A DNA stretch of 64,000 bases from Lepidurus packardi (taxonomy: Eukaryota > Arthropoda > Branchiopoda > Notostraca > Triopsidae), in assembly GCA_023053545.1 (NCBI GenBank), contig JAKZAN010000001.1:1260565-1324564 (forward strand). The letters are read 5' to 3'. Shown here one piece after another: positions 62,264 to 64,000 of the stretch. Every line of letters starts with the position of its first letter. The stretch's first letter is position 1. The position numbers were made by a program, and so were the translations under genes. The notes under the pieces are model-generated. The model did not search any database. It saw only the letters and a list, made by a program, of their open reading frames with translations, and was not told where the DNA came from.

Positions 62264-63515
62264 AACGAAATTTCGGAAAAATAGGGTCACGTGACTTGCT
62301 GACATCACGGACGTGTCCTGGTACCGAAGAGCGTTGTTACTATTTGAAACGCGGGGAGTAAAGAATAACCTTCGTAATAGGTAATTAAACTATTAAGGAA
62401 AGAAACTTCGGGAAAATAAGGTCACATGACTTGCTGACGTCACGGGCGTGTCACTCGCGTTGTTTACTGGGTGAAGCCTGCAAGTAAGCTTGGCAACAGA
62501 CGACGTAAACTTGCGTCGTGACACGTCAGTGACGTTATGACCAACGGTTTGAATGCGACTAACTGGTGAGCAGCTACAAAAAAGTATTAAAACGAAATTT
62601 CGGAAAAATAGGGTCACATGACTTGCTGACGTCACGGGCGTGTCACTCGCGTTGTTTACTGAGTGGAGCCTGCAAGTAAACTTGGCAACAGACGCCGTAA
62701 AGTTGCGTCGTGACACGTCAGTGACGTTATGACCAAAGGTTTCAATGCGACTAACTGGTGAGCAGCTACAAAAAAGTATTAAAACGAAATTTCGGAAAAA
62801 TAGGGTCACATGACTTGCTGACGTCACGGGCGTGTCACTCGCGTTGTTTACTGGGTGAAGCCTGCAAGTAAGCTTGGCAACAGACGACGTAAAGTTGCGT
62901 CGTGACACGTCAGTGACGTTATGACCAAAGGTTTCAATGCGACTAACTGGTGAGCAGCTACAAAAAAGTATTAAAACGAAATTTCGGAAAAATAGGGTCA
63001 CATGACTTGCTGACGTCACGGGCGTGTCACTCGCGTTGTTTACTGGGTGAAGCCTGCAAGTAAGCTTGGCAACAGACGACGTAAAGTTGCGTCGTGACAC
63101 GTCAGTGACGTTATGACCAAAGGTTTCAATGCGACTAACTGGTGAGCGGCTACAAAAAAGTATTAAAACGAAATTTCGGGAAAATAGGGTCATATGACTT
63201 GCTGACGTCACGGACGTGTCCTGGTACCAAAGAGCGTTGTTACTGTAAGAAACGTGGGGAGTAAAGAATAACCTTCGTAAAATTAATTAAACTATTAAGG
63301 AAAGAAACTTCGGGAAAATAAGGTCACGTGGCTTTCTGACGTCACGGACGTGTCACTAGAGCGTTGTTTACTGTGTGAAGCCTGCAAGTAAAGAGTAAGC
63401 TTGGTAACAGACGCCGTAAAGTTGCGTCGTGACACGTCGGTGACGTTATGACCAACGGTTTGAATGCCACTAACTCGTGAGCGGCTACAAAAAGATATTC
63501 AAACGAAATTTCGTT
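62264..63515. repeat. CRE-rich 192-bp tandem array, layout A-B-B-B-B-A-B
   Basis: B units of 192 bp repeat at 62397, 62591, 62783 and 62975, flanked by A segments (62264-62396 and about 63167-63300) containing CTGGTACC(G/A)AAGAGCG, and then a diverged B at 63300-63515. TGACGTCA is at 62435, 62627, 62819, 63011, 63203 and 63337, with a mutated TGACATCA at 62300. B units also carry GTGACACGTCAGTGACGTTA. Because 192 is a multiple of three, a repetitive 272-codon minus-strand frame crosses the array; it is probably not a gene. Confidence 0.93.
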
Positions 63516-64000
63516 GTTTGTCTTAAAGTAATGCCGATCAAGGTATAAGGTATCCATCGAAACCTCAACATGGGATTTTCTCGGCTAGCCCGATTTGAAA
63601 TCTGCGGATCCCCAAACTTTCGCGATGCCATGCGCAAGCCATCTTCAATGCTGTAAAACTTCTGCCTGGTATTGCCAGCAATTGTTATGCGGTCACTTCA
63701 AGCAAGCCTCACCTCACCCAGAACTGGCAACCTTCAGAAGCTTTCGGAAGAAATGCCCTCGGGGATTGGGGGCTTTAGGCTGTCTACAGAAAGTTTTCGG
63801 CTTGTACATTGTATCTGACTGGTTTCCTCATCTGACGTTTCTAAGATTGGGTTAGTGCCCCAAGAAAGGACTCTCTTTTGCGTCTGTCCGGATTATCATC
63901 CCTGGGGAAATGCATGTTTCAGCACCAGGCAAGCCGCCTAGGACGAATGCTGAGCTGCCTGGTCACGTGTAAGTACTGTACCAAAGATTCAACTGAAAAG
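63516..64000. other. Window end, noncoding
   Basis: No coding region is supported. The 86-codon open frame at 63595-63855 shows no recognisable domain. Confidence 0.4.

Noticed and set aside
62393..63211. 272-codon minus-strand open frame with four near-identical 64-residue repeats
   Set aside because: The repeat unit is 192 bp, a multiple of three, so an open frame propagates automatically. The bases conserved between units centre on CRE palindromes, there is no domain, and the frame stops in the A segments.

Overview
The window is eukaryotic and reads like an arthropod, most likely a branchiopod crustacean such as Daphnia. That placement is inferred from the compact 5' genes with short GT-AG introns, the protein families and the noncoding texture; nothing here proves the genus. 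Four protein-coding genes are supported, all in the first 27.4 kb.

0-7.5 kb is gene-dense and all on the + strand: an unrecognised single-pass membrane protein (947-1792), a ZIP-family (SLC39) zinc transporter with a His-rich loop (2713-3963), and a nine-exon divergent alpha-tubulin (4595-7498). I rebuilt the tubulin exon by exon; every junction keeps frame and gives 447 residues. It lacks the acetylatable Lys40 and the C-terminal tyrosine.

11.1-27.4 kb, minus strand: the last ten coding exons of a CELF/Bruno RNA-binding protein of the CELF3-6 (Drosophila bru3) type, covering RRM2, the linker and RRM3 (388 residues in frame). RRM1 and the start codon were not found, so the gene probably continues beyond the window and the remaining ~36 kb is probably, at least in part, its long intron. 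The visible introns hold a foldback element, a 479-bp duplication that copies a splice acceptor, a 272-bp array and a 162-bp array. Tubulin and bru3 converge on a shared ~3.6 kb 3' region.

27.4-64 kb: no gene that I can support. It is built of tandem repeats: ~124 bp at 29.6-31.0 kb, 17 bp at 48.4-49.4 kb, a GGTACC-rich block at 52.7-53.0 kb, ~250 bp at 54.4-55.3 kb, ~370 bp at 56.7-59.0 kb and 192 bp at 62.3-63.5 kb. From about 32 to 61 kb the short dyad word ATTNCTGC/GCAGNAAT (full palindrome ATTACTGCAGTAAT) recurs about 70 times by eye, against roughly half a dozen in the first 31 kb. This is the most striking unexplained signal in the window. No tRNA, rRNA or CRISPR array was seen.
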